This document shows positions 11,150 to 23,187 of a stretch of DNA of 64,000 nucleotides, piece after piece (position 1 is the first letter of the stretch; every line of letters starts with the position of its first letter). Under the pieces are notes generated by a model. That model searched no databases and was not told the origin of the DNA. It was given only the letters and a program-made list of their open reading frames with translations. The DNA comes from Dysidea avara (Eukaryota; Porifera; Demospongiae; Dictyoceratida; Dysideidae), in contig NC_089275.1 in assembly GCF_963678975.1 (NCBI RefSeq), positions 17,682,220 through 17,746,219 of the forward strand, read 5' to 3'. The translations under genes and the position numbers were made by a program.

Positions 11150-12775
11150 GCGAATGCTGGTAGTTAATGGGCTTTACATCACCAGTCTGGATATGGTGTT
11201 CTATTAGTTTTGTTTTGCCTGGTTTGGAGCTAAACACATCCTTGAATTCTGTTATAAAATCACTAAGGTCATTCTATTGGGATGTTGTTAACTGCTTTCC
11301 AAATAACGGTGTACCAAGCGTGGGTTGCCAACTAGGGAAATCTTCATCAAGGGAGCATTCATTTACTTGTTCTGCTAGATTGACTACTTGTGATCGTGCA
11401 ACTGGGTACCATTTCTTTAGCATGTTGATATGGAAAACATGTACATGCTTACGCTTTCAATGATCATGCATATCAACACAGTAATCCACTGGACCAGTTT
11501 TTTGGATTATAGGGTAGGGACCCTGCCATTGTGCTAGCAACTTGTTACTATCTGTTGGTAAGAGTACTAGTACTTGGTCACCAATAGCAAGTTGCCTATA
11601 GCATGTATTATCATCATACCATGCCTTCTGTGCCTTTTGTGCATCTTGCATATTTTCTGCCACTAATGAGCGCATTGTGTCCAGCTTATCACGGATAGAT
11701 AGTACATAAGAGACTACACTTTCCTTACTCTTTGAGTTAGCTTCCCAAGATTCTCGCAGTACATCCAATGGTCCTCTGACCTGTTTGGCATAAAGCAACT
11801 CGAAAGGTGAAAACCCTGTTGATGATTGAGGAACTTCCCTGTAGGCAAATAGAAGGAATGGAATCATCTTTTCCTAGTCACATCCTTCTTTTTGTTGCTA
11901 ATTTCTGGAGCATACTCTTTAAGGTCTGGTTAAATCTTTCTACCAGGCCATCTGTTTGTGGATGGTAAGGGGTAGTCCTGATTGGGTGGGCATGTAGCAT
12001 TTGGTACAATTCTGTTAAGAGCTGTGATGTAAAGTTACTGCCTTGATCAGTAAGTATTTCACCAGGTATTCCCATTCTTGAAAACACACCAATCAATGCT
12101 TCTGCAATGTGAGATGCATCAGTTGAATGCAGTGGTATGGCCTCTGGATATCTGGTGGCATAGTCACAAATCGCTAGCACATACCTCTTACCCGAGCGAC
12201 TGCGAGGTAAGGGTCCAATGATATCCACTGCAATACGTTTGAATGGTTCAGACAAAATTGGCAAAGGTATCAGTGGAGCTTGTTGGCCATGATGACGGGA
12301 TGATTTTTGAAAAATTTCACACTGGCAGCAGTATTCTGCTACATCCTTGTAAAATTACAGCCAGTAGAACCAATGTAATATTCGCTGTGCTGTCTTGTCT
12401 TTACCCAGATGACCAGCTAAGGGGATGGTATGAGCCAAATGTAGCACTCCTGGATTACATCCTTCTGGAAGTACCAATTGTTCAATTTCCATCTCATTAG
12501 AATTCTTCTGTGGTGGCACCCACTTCCTGCACAGCAACCCATCTTTCTCAAAGAATTGTTTGCTAATCCAATCAAAGCTGTTTTTCATACCTTTCCAAAT
12601 CTTCTCTAGTGTAGGGTCAGCTTTCTGTAGATTTCTTAACTGTTCCAATGATACATCAGTCAGAACAGCTGTTTCAGATGGTACCTCTTTATAATGTTCA
12701 TTTTCTTGTATGAAAAATCCACTTCTTTTTAACTGTTCCACAGGACTTAGCTGGATATGGTGTTTTGTCACTATA
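11150..12775 (-). mobile_element. Ty3/Gypsy LTR retrotransposon fossil (pol fragment)
   Basis: Minus-strand pol remnant of a Ty3/Gypsy-class element. Parts recognisable in order: integrase zinc-binding region, integrase catalytic core (with the LTDQGSNFTS and TTPYHPQTDG signatures), integrase C-terminal region, then a segment like the stretch that normally precedes reverse transcriptase. Finding that segment after integrase hints at the integrase-before-RT order known for Gmr1-like elements. No LTRs, gag, protease or RT core are seen. The element is broken, with several breaks, and is truncated at both ends. Age is moderate: domains are still easily recognised. It directly abuts the first ankyrin exon at 12777. 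Confidence 0.85.
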
Positions 12776-13834
12776 GAATGGTTGGACTCCTTTGCACATT
12801 GCTGTACGAAATGGCCATGTTGAAGTAGTGGAGATGTTAGCCAAGTCAGAAGTAGATATTAATGCAGCTACTAAAGTGAGACAAACTTAAAATGCTTTTG
12901 ATCACAATCAAAGCTAAATCTTAATTATTCACTATAGAATGGAGTAACTCCTTTACATCTTGCTGCAGAAAATGGCTACACTCAGATAGCAGATCAAAGA
13001 AAACAAATATCAGTGCTACTTTAATAGTAAGGCAATAATGGCTATCTACTCTTGAGAGTGTGTTTGACACCATAGAAAGGATGGTCTCCTCTACATATTG
13101 CTGCACGAAATGGTCATACTGAAGTTGTAAAGCTACTGATCAAGTCAGGAGCAGATGTTAACACTTCTAATGAAGTTAGGCCTTATTTAACTATTCTTAT
13201 TTTTGTACCGTGTGTTGTTTCGTTTTGTACTTGTTGCCTAGTAATTGTGTTTGCCTAGTAATTGTGTATGTGGATTGTATGTAAGGATATCACCTTGTAC
13301 AGGCATCTGTTTTTTGTGCATCCCTTAAGCAATTTGATAATAATAATATTTTTATTCTAGGATGGAATTTTTATTCTAATATGTTTATTCTAGGATGGAA
13401 TAACTCCTCTATATTCGGCTTCACAAAATGGCCATACTCAGGTAGTGGAGATGTTGATCACATCAGAAGGAAATGTCAATGCTTCTACTAAAGTAGGTTC
13501 TATCAAATGACTTTGAGCAAAGGATGCTTGTTATTTGTTATAGGAAGGAGTGACTCCTTTACATCTTGCTGCAGAAAATGGCTACACTCTAATACTGGGG
13601 ATGTTAATCAAGTCAAAAGCAAGTGTTAATGCTACCACTAAAGTAAGGCAATTATTTGCTGTGTCACAATACCATTGTAACACCTCATAATAAATAATTA
13701 AGTGGATTTCACAATATTTCCACTCTACAATTAACAAATTCAACTTGTGTTGTTATGCAATATGTACAAGGAATTAGGAATCAGAAATATAAGTAGTGAA
13801 GCAACGTAGGTCACTTACACCTGAGGACCTACCA

Positions 13835-13894
13835 GTGAACATTTAATCCCTAATTCATTCTATACACATGACTGAATTAGGGATTAAATGTCCA
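13835..13894. repeat. Short inverted repeat in ankyrin intron
   Basis: GTGAACATTTAATCCCTAATTC pairs in inverse with GAATTAGGGATTAAATGTCCAC after a short loop. Related ATTTAATCCC plus AAGGAAGGTTG segments occur near 30330-30370 and 36032-36160. Confidence 0.6.
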
Positions 13895-14040
13895 CTAATA
13901 CGTATATTTTCAAGTACATGCACCCTCCCTTGTTTCACCACTTCTTATACCTAATAGAACTTAAAATTCATGATTTTTCCTTGTACTGTATCATAATTAC
14001 GACTGATGAACCCATGCATACCACATCAAAGAAAGAATGG

Positions 14041-14269
14041 TGTCAGAATTGTTAATGTTTTGTCTGAATTGTTAATGTTTGGTCAGAATTGTTAATGTTT
14101 GGTCAGAATTGTTAATGTTTGGTCAGAATTGTTAATGTTTGGTCAGAATTGTTAATGTTTTGTCTGAATTGTTAATGTTTGGTCAGAATTGTTAATGTTT
14201 TGTCTGAATTGTTAATGTTTGGTCAGAATTGTTAATGTTTGGTCAGAATTGTTAATGTTTTGTCTGAAT
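14041..14269. repeat. 20-bp minisatellite, 11 units
   Basis: Eleven head-to-tail 20-bp units of (G/T)GTC(A/T)GAATTGTTAATGTTT plus a partial one. Two variants, GGTCA and TGTCT, are interspersed. It lies in the intron before the last ankyrin block. Confidence 0.95.
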
Positions 14270-14877
14270 GCATGCATGTCCCAACTATCCAAATGATGGA
14301 TCATTTGTTAAAGAGTACAACATGTTGCATAAACAGGTATAAATATACAATATTTATGTAACAGCCACAGCTTTGGTATATCTTTGGTAACTGAATAATT
14401 TGTAGCATAATAGAAATTGGAATAACATAAAATACTAAGATTTCCTATTTTGTTGGCATCACACCAGGTCATGTGCCATACAAGATGCTATTGTGATATT
14501 TCTTTTCACAAACAAATGAATTGTATGACTTCATAGCCAACCTTCCTACTGGAATTTGCACTACACTGAGAAGGTTGTGGTAGACTGTTAGCATACTTAT
14601 TTCTATTCATACATGCTAGGCTGGTGATGTAGCTCTACATATTGCATCAAGAAGAGGACATCTTGTGGTGATTGAAATGTTGGTAAAAGCTGGAGCTGGT
14701 ACAGTATTTATTTAACCAACAAAGTAAATCATGATTATCGTACATATAATGCTGTTCTACACTTACAAGTTTAGTTTAGCCAAAAAGGCTTCCACACATA
14801 TATAATTATTTAGTATTCTAATTACAAATTAACTTTGGTCTGTAAAGAATTCATTATTAGCCTAAAATTTGCACATA

Positions 14878-15072
14878 CAGTGGAACCTCTCTTAATTAAC
14901 TCTCCAAATTAAGGACACAATAGAAAAAACCTCCATAATAAGGACAAAAATTTTGGTCCCAACAGGTCTAGTCAATACATTTTTACCTCTGAAAGAGGAA
15001 AACCTCTATATTACAGCAAAAAGTGGCCAAAAATTCTGGGTCCCAAAATGTCCATAATAGAGAGGTTCCACT
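14878..15072. mobile_element. pogo/Tigger-like MITE
   Basis: Ends CAGTGGAACCTCTCTTAATT and, inverted, CAGTGGAACCTCTCTATTAT, with TA on both sides. The interior has further GGACA...CCTCTA repeats. 195 bp, non-coding. Confidence 0.8.
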
Positions 15073-15109
15073 GTAATTTTTATAGACTTTAGAGTGAATT
15101 TTAAAAATG

Positions 15110-15900
15110 TTGACAGATCAAGACACACGGTAGTGTGTCGTGCGGCCCAAGAAGCCGGCGCGTAACACCCGTGAGTATATTGACAGGAAGAAAGAAAACG
15201 CAATTTTCGCACCTCCGTAGCTCTGTGCTTCCTTGATGAAACAAGACGATTTTTGCTGTGGACATTCCCTCCAACTGCAGCACTCCACATTCCAAATTTG
15301 AGCGAATTCGCTTCGCGCGTTCCCGAGATATGCGACTTCAAAAATTGGCTCAGTTTCTTCGTTTTTTCTTTTTCTTGTCGCACACTTACAAAAACTGCTA
15401 TAAAACGCGAACGCGTTATCCGATTGCCTTGAAATTTGGCACACAGAAGGGGGATATAAAGGCGCATCTCGGTACCAACTTTGGCTGGAATACGATAAAC
15501 AGGCAAAGAGTTATGAGCGATTATTAACGAAAAATAACACCAATATGTTGTCACGCCTACAGGGTAAACCGCGTATGGGAAGAAGCTGAAAATCGGTGGG
15601 TGAATAGGTTAACTATTGAACCTCAAACCTTTTGTGGTTTGAAAGAAATCGAGCTAAAAACCAGGAAGATACAACGAAACAACCAACAGTGTGTAACAAT
15701 TACGCAATCGAGATCAGCTAATAAAAAAACGACTGCTTGCCACGCCTACCAGATAAACCGCTTAAGGTAATGCTTTGAAAATCGTTGTACAGATGGAGTA
15801 ATCATCTTAGAAAGGCTCATCAATGGTGTAGAAGAATCAGACTTAAAGCCACGGAGTTATAACACGAAATCCAACTTGGTGCGGCATGTGCGAGATCGAG
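15110..15900. repeat. GC-richer repeat-like block of unknown type
   Basis: Base composition is clearly richer in GC than the surroundings. Two related segments containing CACGCCTAC.G.TAAACCGC and a downstream GAAAATCG are spaced about 187 bp apart (15553 and 15740), suggesting an internal tandem duplication. Open frames on both strands overlap with no family resemblance, so I do not call a gene. The block ends with the dispersed TACTCTAATAGAGCAGTCA motif (15901-15937). Probably part of a larger repeat family. Confidence 0.45.
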
Positions 15901-15937
15901 ATACTCTAATAGAGCAGTCATCCTAATAGAGCAGTCA
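15901..15937 (-). repeat. Dispersed TGACTGCTCTATTAGAG motif pair
   Basis: ATACTCTAATAGAGCAGTCA at 15901-15920 and a shortened second copy at 15922-15937, in minus orientation, preceded by AGATCGAG as in other copies. Confidence 0.85.
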
Positions 15938-17545
15938 CCCTGAAGAGAATTCAAGAGATCAGCTAGAAATAAGAAACCTGTATAGAGATCAGCTACACAC
16001 AAGTCACCCTGTAGAGAGATCAGCTAGAAGAAGTTACCTTGTAGGGAGTTCATGCAACTATGGAAAGAGATAGTTCAGCTAGAAAAAATCACCTTGTAGA
16101 GTTCAGCTACAAAGAAACCACCATGTAGAGAGTTCTACCTTGCAAAGAGTTCAGCTACAAAGAAATCATCATGTAGAGAGTTCAGCTACAAACAAATCTC
16201 CCTATAGAGAGATTAGCTAGAAGAAGTTACCTTGTAGAGAGTTCAGCTACAAAGAAACCATCATGTAGAGTGTTCAGCTACAAACAAATCTCCCTGTAGA
16301 GAGATCAGCTAGAAGAAGTTACCTTGTAGAGAGTTCGGTTTCAAACAAATCACACTGTAGAAAGATCAGCTAGAAGAGGTCACCTTGTAGAGAGTTCAGT
16401 TACAAAACAACCACCATGTAGAGAGCTCAGCTACAAACTAGTGACCTTGTAGAGACATCAGCTAGAAGAAGGTACCTTGTAGAGAGTTCAGCTACAAAGA
16501 AACCATTCTTTAAAGAGCTCAGCTGCAAACAAATCACCTGTAAAGAATTCAGCTACAAATAAATCACCCTGTAGAAAGATGAGCTAGAAAAAGTTACCTT
16601 GTAGAGAGTTCAGTTACAAAGAAACCACCATGTAGAGAATTCAGCTACAAACTAGTGACCCTGTAAAGACATCAGCTAGAAGAAGTTACCTTGAGAGAGT
16701 TCAGCTACAAAGAAACCATTATTTAAAGAGCTCAGCTGCAAACAAATCACCTATACAGAATTCAGCTACAAACAAATCACCATGTAGAGAGATCAGCTAG
16801 AAGAAGTTAACTTGTAGAGAGTTCAGCTACAAAGAAACCATCATTTAGAGAGTTCAGCTGCAAACAAATCACCTGTAGAGAGTTCAGCTACAAACAAATC
16901 TCCCTGTACAGAGATCAGCTAGAAGAAGTTACCTTGTAGATCGTTCAGCTACAAACAAATCACCCTGTAGAGAGATCAGCTAGAAGAAGTTACCTTGTAG
17001 AGAGTTCAGCTACAAAGAAACCACCATGTAGAGAGTTCAGCTGCAAAGAAATCACCCTGTATAAAATTCTGCCACGAACAAATTGCCCTGTAGAAAGATC
17101 AGTTAGAAGAAGTTACCTTGTAGAGAGTTCAGCTACAAAGAAACCATTCTGTAAAGAGCTCAGCTGCAAACAAATCACCTGTACAGAATTCAGCTACAAA
17201 CAAATCACCCTGTAGAGAGATCAGCTAGAAGAAATTACCTTGTAGATAGTTCAGCTACAAACAAATCATGCTGTAGAAAGATCAGTTAGAAGAAGTTACT
17301 TTGTAGAGAGTTCAGCTACAAAGAAACCATTTTGTATAAAGAGCTCAGCTGCAAACACATCGCCTGTACAGAATTCAGCTACGAACAAATCACCCTGTAG
17401 AGAGATCAGCTAGAAGAAGTTACCTTGTAGATAGTTCAGCTACAAACAAATCTCCCTGTAGAGAGATCAGCTAGAAGAAATTGCCTTGTAGAGAGTTCAG
17501 CTACAAAGAAACCATCATGTGGAGAGTTCAGCTGCAAAGAAATCA
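15938..17545. repeat. 31-bp satellite-like tandem array with higher-order structure
   Basis: About 52 tandem units of 30-31 bp based on GTAGAGAGTTCAGCTACAAA. Three variants recur in order: one with GATCAGCTAGAAGAAGTTAC, one with AAAGAAACCA(C/T)CAT, one with AACAAATC(A/T)CCCT. They form an approximate 92-bp higher-order period in several stretches. The unit length is not a multiple of three and frames close quickly, so it is non-coding. Confidence 0.95.
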
Positions 17546-17817
17546 CCACTACCCAAATTTCAAGGCAATAGCTCTTTCCAATCTGAAGTTATCAATTGTC
17601 AAAGTTGGCAAATTGGATGTGTGTGGAAGGCCCCTTTTTGCAAATCCGGTCACATATGTATTATATATATAATTTGTACATTTACTGATAAAATATTTAA
17701 AGTATATCTACTTCATCTTTACTTCTTCCTGTAGTAAAGAAAAAAAGCATAGGTTAAAAAAGTCCCAAAGCTGGCCATAGGCCGGCTTTGGGGTATACAA
17801 ATACAAAAAGAAATAAA
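17546..17817. other. Spacer with a MITE end and a small hairpin
   Basis: Contains one TGTGACCGGATTTGC-type end in minus orientation (about 17632-17655) and a hairpin CCAAAGC.GGCC..GGCCGGCTTTGG near 17765-17791. Confidence 0.5.
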
Positions 17818-18138
17818 ATCTAATCCAAAACAGCCAAGCTGTAAAAAAAGTGTGCGGCCCTCAGAAAGGCTATGGTGAAAAAAGATGTGAAATCCAAGGT
17901 GGCGGCCAAGAAATGGCTGTGATGGTAGGTTAATGGTAAAAATTTTAATAATGACAATTCAGGTAAATTTTGTGAAGCGGCACAAAAATTCACCTGAATT
18001 GTCGTTATTAAAACTTTTACCATTAACCTACCATCACAGCCATTTCTTGGCCGCCACCTTGGATTTCACGTCTTTTTTCACCATAGCCTTTCTGAGGGCC
18101 GCACACTTTTTTTACAGCTTGGCTGTTTTGGATTAGAT
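17818..18138. repeat. Long near-perfect palindrome (foldback element)
   Basis: Arms of about 157 bp meet around a seven-base loop near 17978. They match almost base for base, from ATCTAATCCAAAACAGCC at the left to GGCTGTTTTGGATTAGAT at the right. Both arms therefore encode the same peptides on opposite strands, which are not genes. A foldback-type MITE is the likeliest source. Confidence 0.9.
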
Positions 18139-20068
18139 TATATTTTGACTATATATCTCAGGGAAAACAAAATCTTATCAACTGTTTGCAAGTATTTGGA
18201 AATGCTGGCATTCAGTATTTAGAGTATAATAGCTTGTCAAACAGTCAAAACTCGACTATCATATCATACAGGTGCATGCTGACAAGCTAATTCAAGTAAT
18301 ATGCTGCATGCTACTACAGCAAGTGACAAAAGTTAACTGAAGTCTGTTTTGTCCTCAGGGGACAGCGCATGGTGGTTGAATATCTGGCAATATATAATCC
18401 ATGGAATAACTTATAGAGCACATGCTTCCTGACTTCCTGTAAGGCCCGGAAACTTGATTACTCGTTTCTCTTCCACAAAAATTTGGATTTCTATGCAGGC
18501 GGGAGGTCGCTTTTCATTATTCATTATTAGAGAAAATACAAGCTGTCTGTTACTATAAAGGTTAGCTAAAGTCTTTTAGAACTAGTACTTATGTTTTACC
18601 ACCGTTTCTGAGGTGCAAGTGACATTTGCTGTGCTGTAAAATGATAACCAACCTTCAGCACTAATGAAATTAGAAGTGGTGGAGTAAAACAAGATGTGGG
18701 TGGGGATGAGAAACAATTAATCAAGTTTGCCTGGCCTAACAGTGGTATAAGGTGAATTGTCCACCATCCAAACAATGCTGCCAATGCAAGAAGTACTGTA
18801 TGCTCTAATCCAATTATTGAGTATATCTTTATGAGCTTCATTTATGGCCACTCCAGCTGTTTCTTGCCCCATGAATTTAAGTTGGGGTGGATTCAGGAAC
18901 AATGAACTTTACTGACTGTTCTATTAGAGTATCTCCATATATGTACCATGTCAAATGTTTGCTAGTGAAAAGCTACATAATTTGTAATCATGACCTGAAA
19001 GTTAAATTCAGCATAAAAATATTATTTCTGTGGGTTAATATATATGTATTTCTGAATCCGGCTGCCAATGTAAGCATATTGCTATGATTTCACACTCTCT
19101 GAAAAGATGGATAGCTAGCGGACCGATGACACAATTTACAAATTGTAGTGGCCCGCTCAACCAAACTCACCAATTGTAATACATAATTGATTGAACTTAC
19201 ATTGTCATGCAAGTGATGAATTCTGACCTGTGCTGTGTTCAAAAAAATCATATTTTACTATCAATGTAACCTTTGTAGGCTATCTTACTTCTTAGGTGAT
19301 ATCTGATACTCATAACAGTGAGTGAAATTCCCATGTAAAAATATATAGCTTGGTTGTACAAGGGCATGTCCATGAAAGAGAAAGCAATGGTGACGAAAGA
19401 GCTGATATCTGTGCAGCCAAGAATAATAGCTGTAATACAGCTATACAGTAGCTAAATTTTACTAAAATCTAACATTTGTCCATCATTGACTTGTGCATTC
19501 CTAATTATGTATATTCACTTTAACCCCAATTGGATAGTAATTTGATCACTTTTTTCTCAAATCACTAGCCAATCAGAGCTACAATATTATATGAATACGC
19601 AAGACTACACAAGTCATTGATAAAGGACCAACGGTATAAAATATATGTAGTTAGTTTCATTCTTGTCTGCACCAGATATCAATTCTTTTAGTCACCAGGT
19701 AATTTACTGTTTTGGATTTCTCTTTTTTGTATAGCTAAGTTGCTTTGAGGATATAGAAGTTTACCTCTTTCAGAGGTAAAAATATTTGGAGTCCAACCTG
19801 TTGGGTCTAAAATCTCTGTCTATATTGTGGAGGTTTTTCAGTTGTGTCCTTAATTCAGGAAGTTTGTTAGCGAAGCCCTACTGTACAAATGAATTGAGTG
19901 ACTACCTTACTTTCTCTGCCCTACTAAAAGACAACACAAATTATTGCATTGTACAGATACTGTATGCATGTGCACATGATCTGTATTTAGTTCAACAGAT
20001 TACCAATACAAGAAGCAGTACGGTGTGGATAATATCATATTGTCCATTACTTTATAAAAGAAGTTAAA
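18139..20068. other. Intergenic; one dispersed motif copy
   Basis: AT-rich with no supported gene. One TGACTGTTCTATTAGAGTAT copy lies at 18913-18932. Segments at about 19755-19880 resemble the interior of the pogo-like MITEs (ACCTCTTTCAGAGGTAAAAA, TGTGTCCTTAATTCAGGAAG). Confidence 0.5.
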
Positions 20069-21625
20069 ATGGATATTACTCAGTTAGACCAGGTGTGTTT
20101 AGTTGACTGTTTGGATCATGGTAGACTTATACATGCCATAAATAATTGCTTTATTTTTCACATTAGACCATAAGACCAATCAAGGTAATAAATCATGCAG
20201 TCGTGTGATTTGCTTTACTTTCATACAAAAGAGATGAAAATTTCCATGCAAAATTTTTATATGATTTATGCTGAATATATTTACTATGATTTTATATGAC
20301 TGCTTTTAAAACTTTTGCAGCACCATTAGTGGCAGTAGTAAGGAAGATTGTCAGCCATGCACATTCATTTATATTTTATATATCTGTTTTAACCAGGGGC
20401 ATCAGAGTAAAAGTCAAAAATTAATGGTAAGGTTCAGTCTTAGTGCTGCCAAAGACAGTATAGGGGGACCTGACGGCAGACAATAAGTACTGCATGTTCA
20501 CTACTTTATAGTTTTGGCTAAATTGGCTTCATCAAGTTTGTTTATTTCAGTCAAAAAGTGGTGAGGCTCTGGCCTCAATGGTCGCACCTACTCTGACACA
20601 CTGATGCCCTTGGTCTTAGCTGAAAGCCAATAGCTGAAGGAAATAGACCATATAGCTAATGTTTAGAGTTTTGGCTAGTTGATAAAAGTTATTTGTGTGT
20701 AAAAGTTATAATTCTTTTGTGTAAGTAACTATATACGTAGTATGAAAAACATTATTAGTTATGATTAATTGCATAGCTAATACACAGTGATCTATAATAT
20801 ATATTCTTCCTAGACTACACAAATACAAATTAGAAGAATGTCAAAACTTCGTACACAAATGCTTGGCCAGTTAATTATGGTATGCACTATTGTGTGTAGA
20901 TGTTCTTTGATGTGTTGCTATTCCAGAGATAGACTCTGACCAATCATCTGATACTCATTCCAGTGGAAGTTCAGGTCATGAATCAAGCGATACCGAAGGT
21001 ATGTGAGAACTACTGAAGTAATGCAAACATTTACTTGTGACGCATGACATTATATATCATACTCTTTGTAGAGGAATAGCCAAATCATGCAGGTGAATAA
21101 AGAAACAATTTTTTATTGCAGTTAAATTTATACTTGCCACTATAACAAATGTATTTGTACAGTACATAGTTTTGAAACGCTATTATTCATCCATATTATT
21201 TCATTATATATTATATAGATCAGGGGCATATGAAGAAGGGTTTCCAAGGGTTTCAGGGAACTCTTGTTGAATTTCGCATGGCAATCGAAGTTTACCCTAT
21301 AAACACCATTTCATTGGCAGCACAAAAGTTAGTGTGTAAAAAAACAGTACAACAATAACATGAAACTTACGTTGAAGGATGTACACATAGGCCCTCTTGA
21401 AAAGATAGAGATACTAATAGAGCAGTCAGGAATATACTTTAACAAAGCATGCATATGCATAATAATTTTGTTAACAGATTCAAGAAAAAGGAACTTCACT
21501 GTTCAAAATGTAGTGTATTGAGTTGCAGCACTGCATTTGTGCAGTGTAGACCGGACATTAGTGCAGGAAATGCAGGCAATGCAATAGATTTACTGCCTGT
21601 GATAATCAATCCAAATTGCACATAA
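20069..21625 (+). CDS. Possible seven-exon gene, unrecognised small protein
   Basis: Proposed exons: 20069-20092, 20167-20184, 20397-20426, 20814-20879, 20929-21002, 21072-21092 and 21478-21625. All have AG before and GT after. The phases agree throughout, giving 381 nt and a 126-residue product from ATG to TAA. It begins MDITQLDQ, has a basic stretch (RRMSKLRTQ), a Ser/Asp-rich segment (SDQSSDTHSSGSSGHESSD) and a Cys-rich end (CSKCSVLSC). No family is recognised. Two exons are only 18-24 nt, and the fifth uses the less obvious of two nearby acceptors. The last intron holds a repeat motif. This is inference from splice-site logic only; RNA evidence is absent. Confidence 0.33.
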
Positions 21626-22550
21626 CCATTTTTATAAAGATTTCAAACCATTATAACTTACCAAGGATATGGTCTTTAATTCATTGCCTAGCTCTCTTGA
21701 GACAAGTGGGAGATTGAAATGTAGTCACAGACACATGGCTATGCTACAACTAAGAATGAACAAAGTATTAAAAAAAATTGTGAATTTTTAGGGTTCCAGT
21801 GATATAAACATAGTGAAACAAGATTATTATTTATGTGAATGATAGTGCTGATAGTAGCTATTACACTCAAGGTTAGTTTTAAGAGCTGTCTTTTCTGGGT
21901 AGTGTGGAAAGTTTGAATGGTGATTTGTGGTCTTGCATTGGTAAAAATCTGGCCAGATGATGATCACTGGTGCACTGGCCTGTTACAAATGGTGGCTAAA
22001 CATTTTCTGTGTTGATTCTGCTGCATATCAGCCAGTAGAGTTATGCAATCTCATGTATATGAACATCAATTGTGGTCTCCCTCCATTTTGAAATCTAGTT
22101 CATCTCTCAGTTTTGAAGTCTACCTCTCTCGTCAGATTTTCTCTTCCTTGGCAGGAAACTGTGTACAAGCAGCTACAGCCTACAAGTGCTAGAAATTCTC
22201 TGAAAAGTTTAAATTGATGCATCTCTTGTGTATATAAATTAAATTTTATACACATGCCCAGGAAAATCCCTACATTACAATTGGCATGTTATCACCATCT
22301 ATCTGTACAATGCTATTGTATGTACAAAATCCCTATTTTGAGATTGAAAAGATAATAACATGTCAATTTATGGATTTCCCACATAGCCATAGTGTTGTAG
22401 TAGTTACCATCATCCATATTGTTTGTTTAACCACAGAATAATGCCGGAATTATTCATTATGTGTGCCACATTTGGCTCATCACGATTAATTTTGTACATG
22501 ATGCTTTTGTAAAGTGTGCAAAGAGAGGGAACAATAAACATGGGTATATA
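21626..22550. other. Intergenic, nothing recognised
   Basis: AT-rich DNA between the possible small gene and a MITE; no supported coding or repeat structure. Confidence 0.45.
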
Positions 22551-23187
22551 TAGGATGAGCTGAACTCTCAAAAACATTAGTGACAGGGCCTGTGAAGACA
22601 GCTCACGTGGGCACAAACTATACACTGTCACATAACAGGATATATCTCAGCATTAGAAAAGAAATTTGCATTTGGTAACTGGACAGGTGTTATTAAACCA
22701 ATTAAACATTGAGGCCATTGAAGTGGGGCTAAAAATTGTATGGCCATAGCGCAATGGAAAGTTATGAGTGGTGAAAGTTTGTAAAAATAGGCAAATTTTG
22801 TGTGCCCACATGCCCTGTTTTTGCAGGCCCAGACATTTTATTAATTATATAACTCAAAGATGAAATTACACAAATTCTTGAAACTTGGCTCAATAGTATA
22901 GTACTGTTAGTGTTTGATGCACTAAAAATATTTCAAAATCTTTTCATTCAAATGTCTGACACAAAGTATAATTATTACTTCATGGCCTATCAGGAAACTA
23001 TAAAAGTACACAGCTTGTTTGTCTTTTCCTGAACTTTTGATGGAGCCAAATCACACATGTCTGCTCATGACACCAGACACCTATGCTGTCACCATTAATC
23101 ATCTGGTAGGCTGAAATGTTAATTTCCTTGAAAAAAAAAATTTTTAAAGATGTTTTTTCAAGTCTCAGCTCAACTTGTACATACTAT
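22551..23187. mobile_element. TA-type MITE, family copy B (longer, degraded)
   Basis: Left end GATGAGCTGAACTCTCAAAA and right end CTCAGCTCAACTTGTACATA match the family at 8073-8457. The interior is about 250 bp longer, so it is either a longer relative or holds a further insertion. Confidence 0.6.

Larger units (their letters stand above)
12777..14698 (+). pseudogene. Ankyrin-repeat gene fragment, one repeat per exon
   Basis: Six exon-like blocks each encode one ankyrin repeat: 12777-12875, 12938-13026, 13076-13174, 13394-13492, 13544-13642 and 14620-14698. Four are exactly 99 nt (33 codons), start after TAG and end before GT. Visible repeat cores include GWTPLHIAVRNGHVEVVEML and [20 protein letters not shown]. 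The second block has lost 10 nt and is out of frame with a stop. The block at 13076 is followed by GTTAGG. Neither a start codon nor a terminal exon is seen. Upstream exons may have been removed where the Gypsy fossil lies. Ankyrin repeats bind proteins; no specific role can be given. It could be a decaying gene, or a working gene that skips the broken exon. Confidence 0.75.

Noticed and set aside
15006-15554. 182-codon minus-strand open frame
   Set aside because: Overlaps a pogo-like MITE and a repeat-like block, has competing frames on both strands and no protein family features.
15938-17545. CRISPR-like look of regularly spaced repeats
   Set aside because: Units are contiguous 30-31 bp variants with no unique spacers, in an animal genome; it is a satellite-type array.
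17820-18136. Two 67-codon frames on opposite strands with almost the same peptide
   Set aside because: They are the two arms of one palindrome, not genes.
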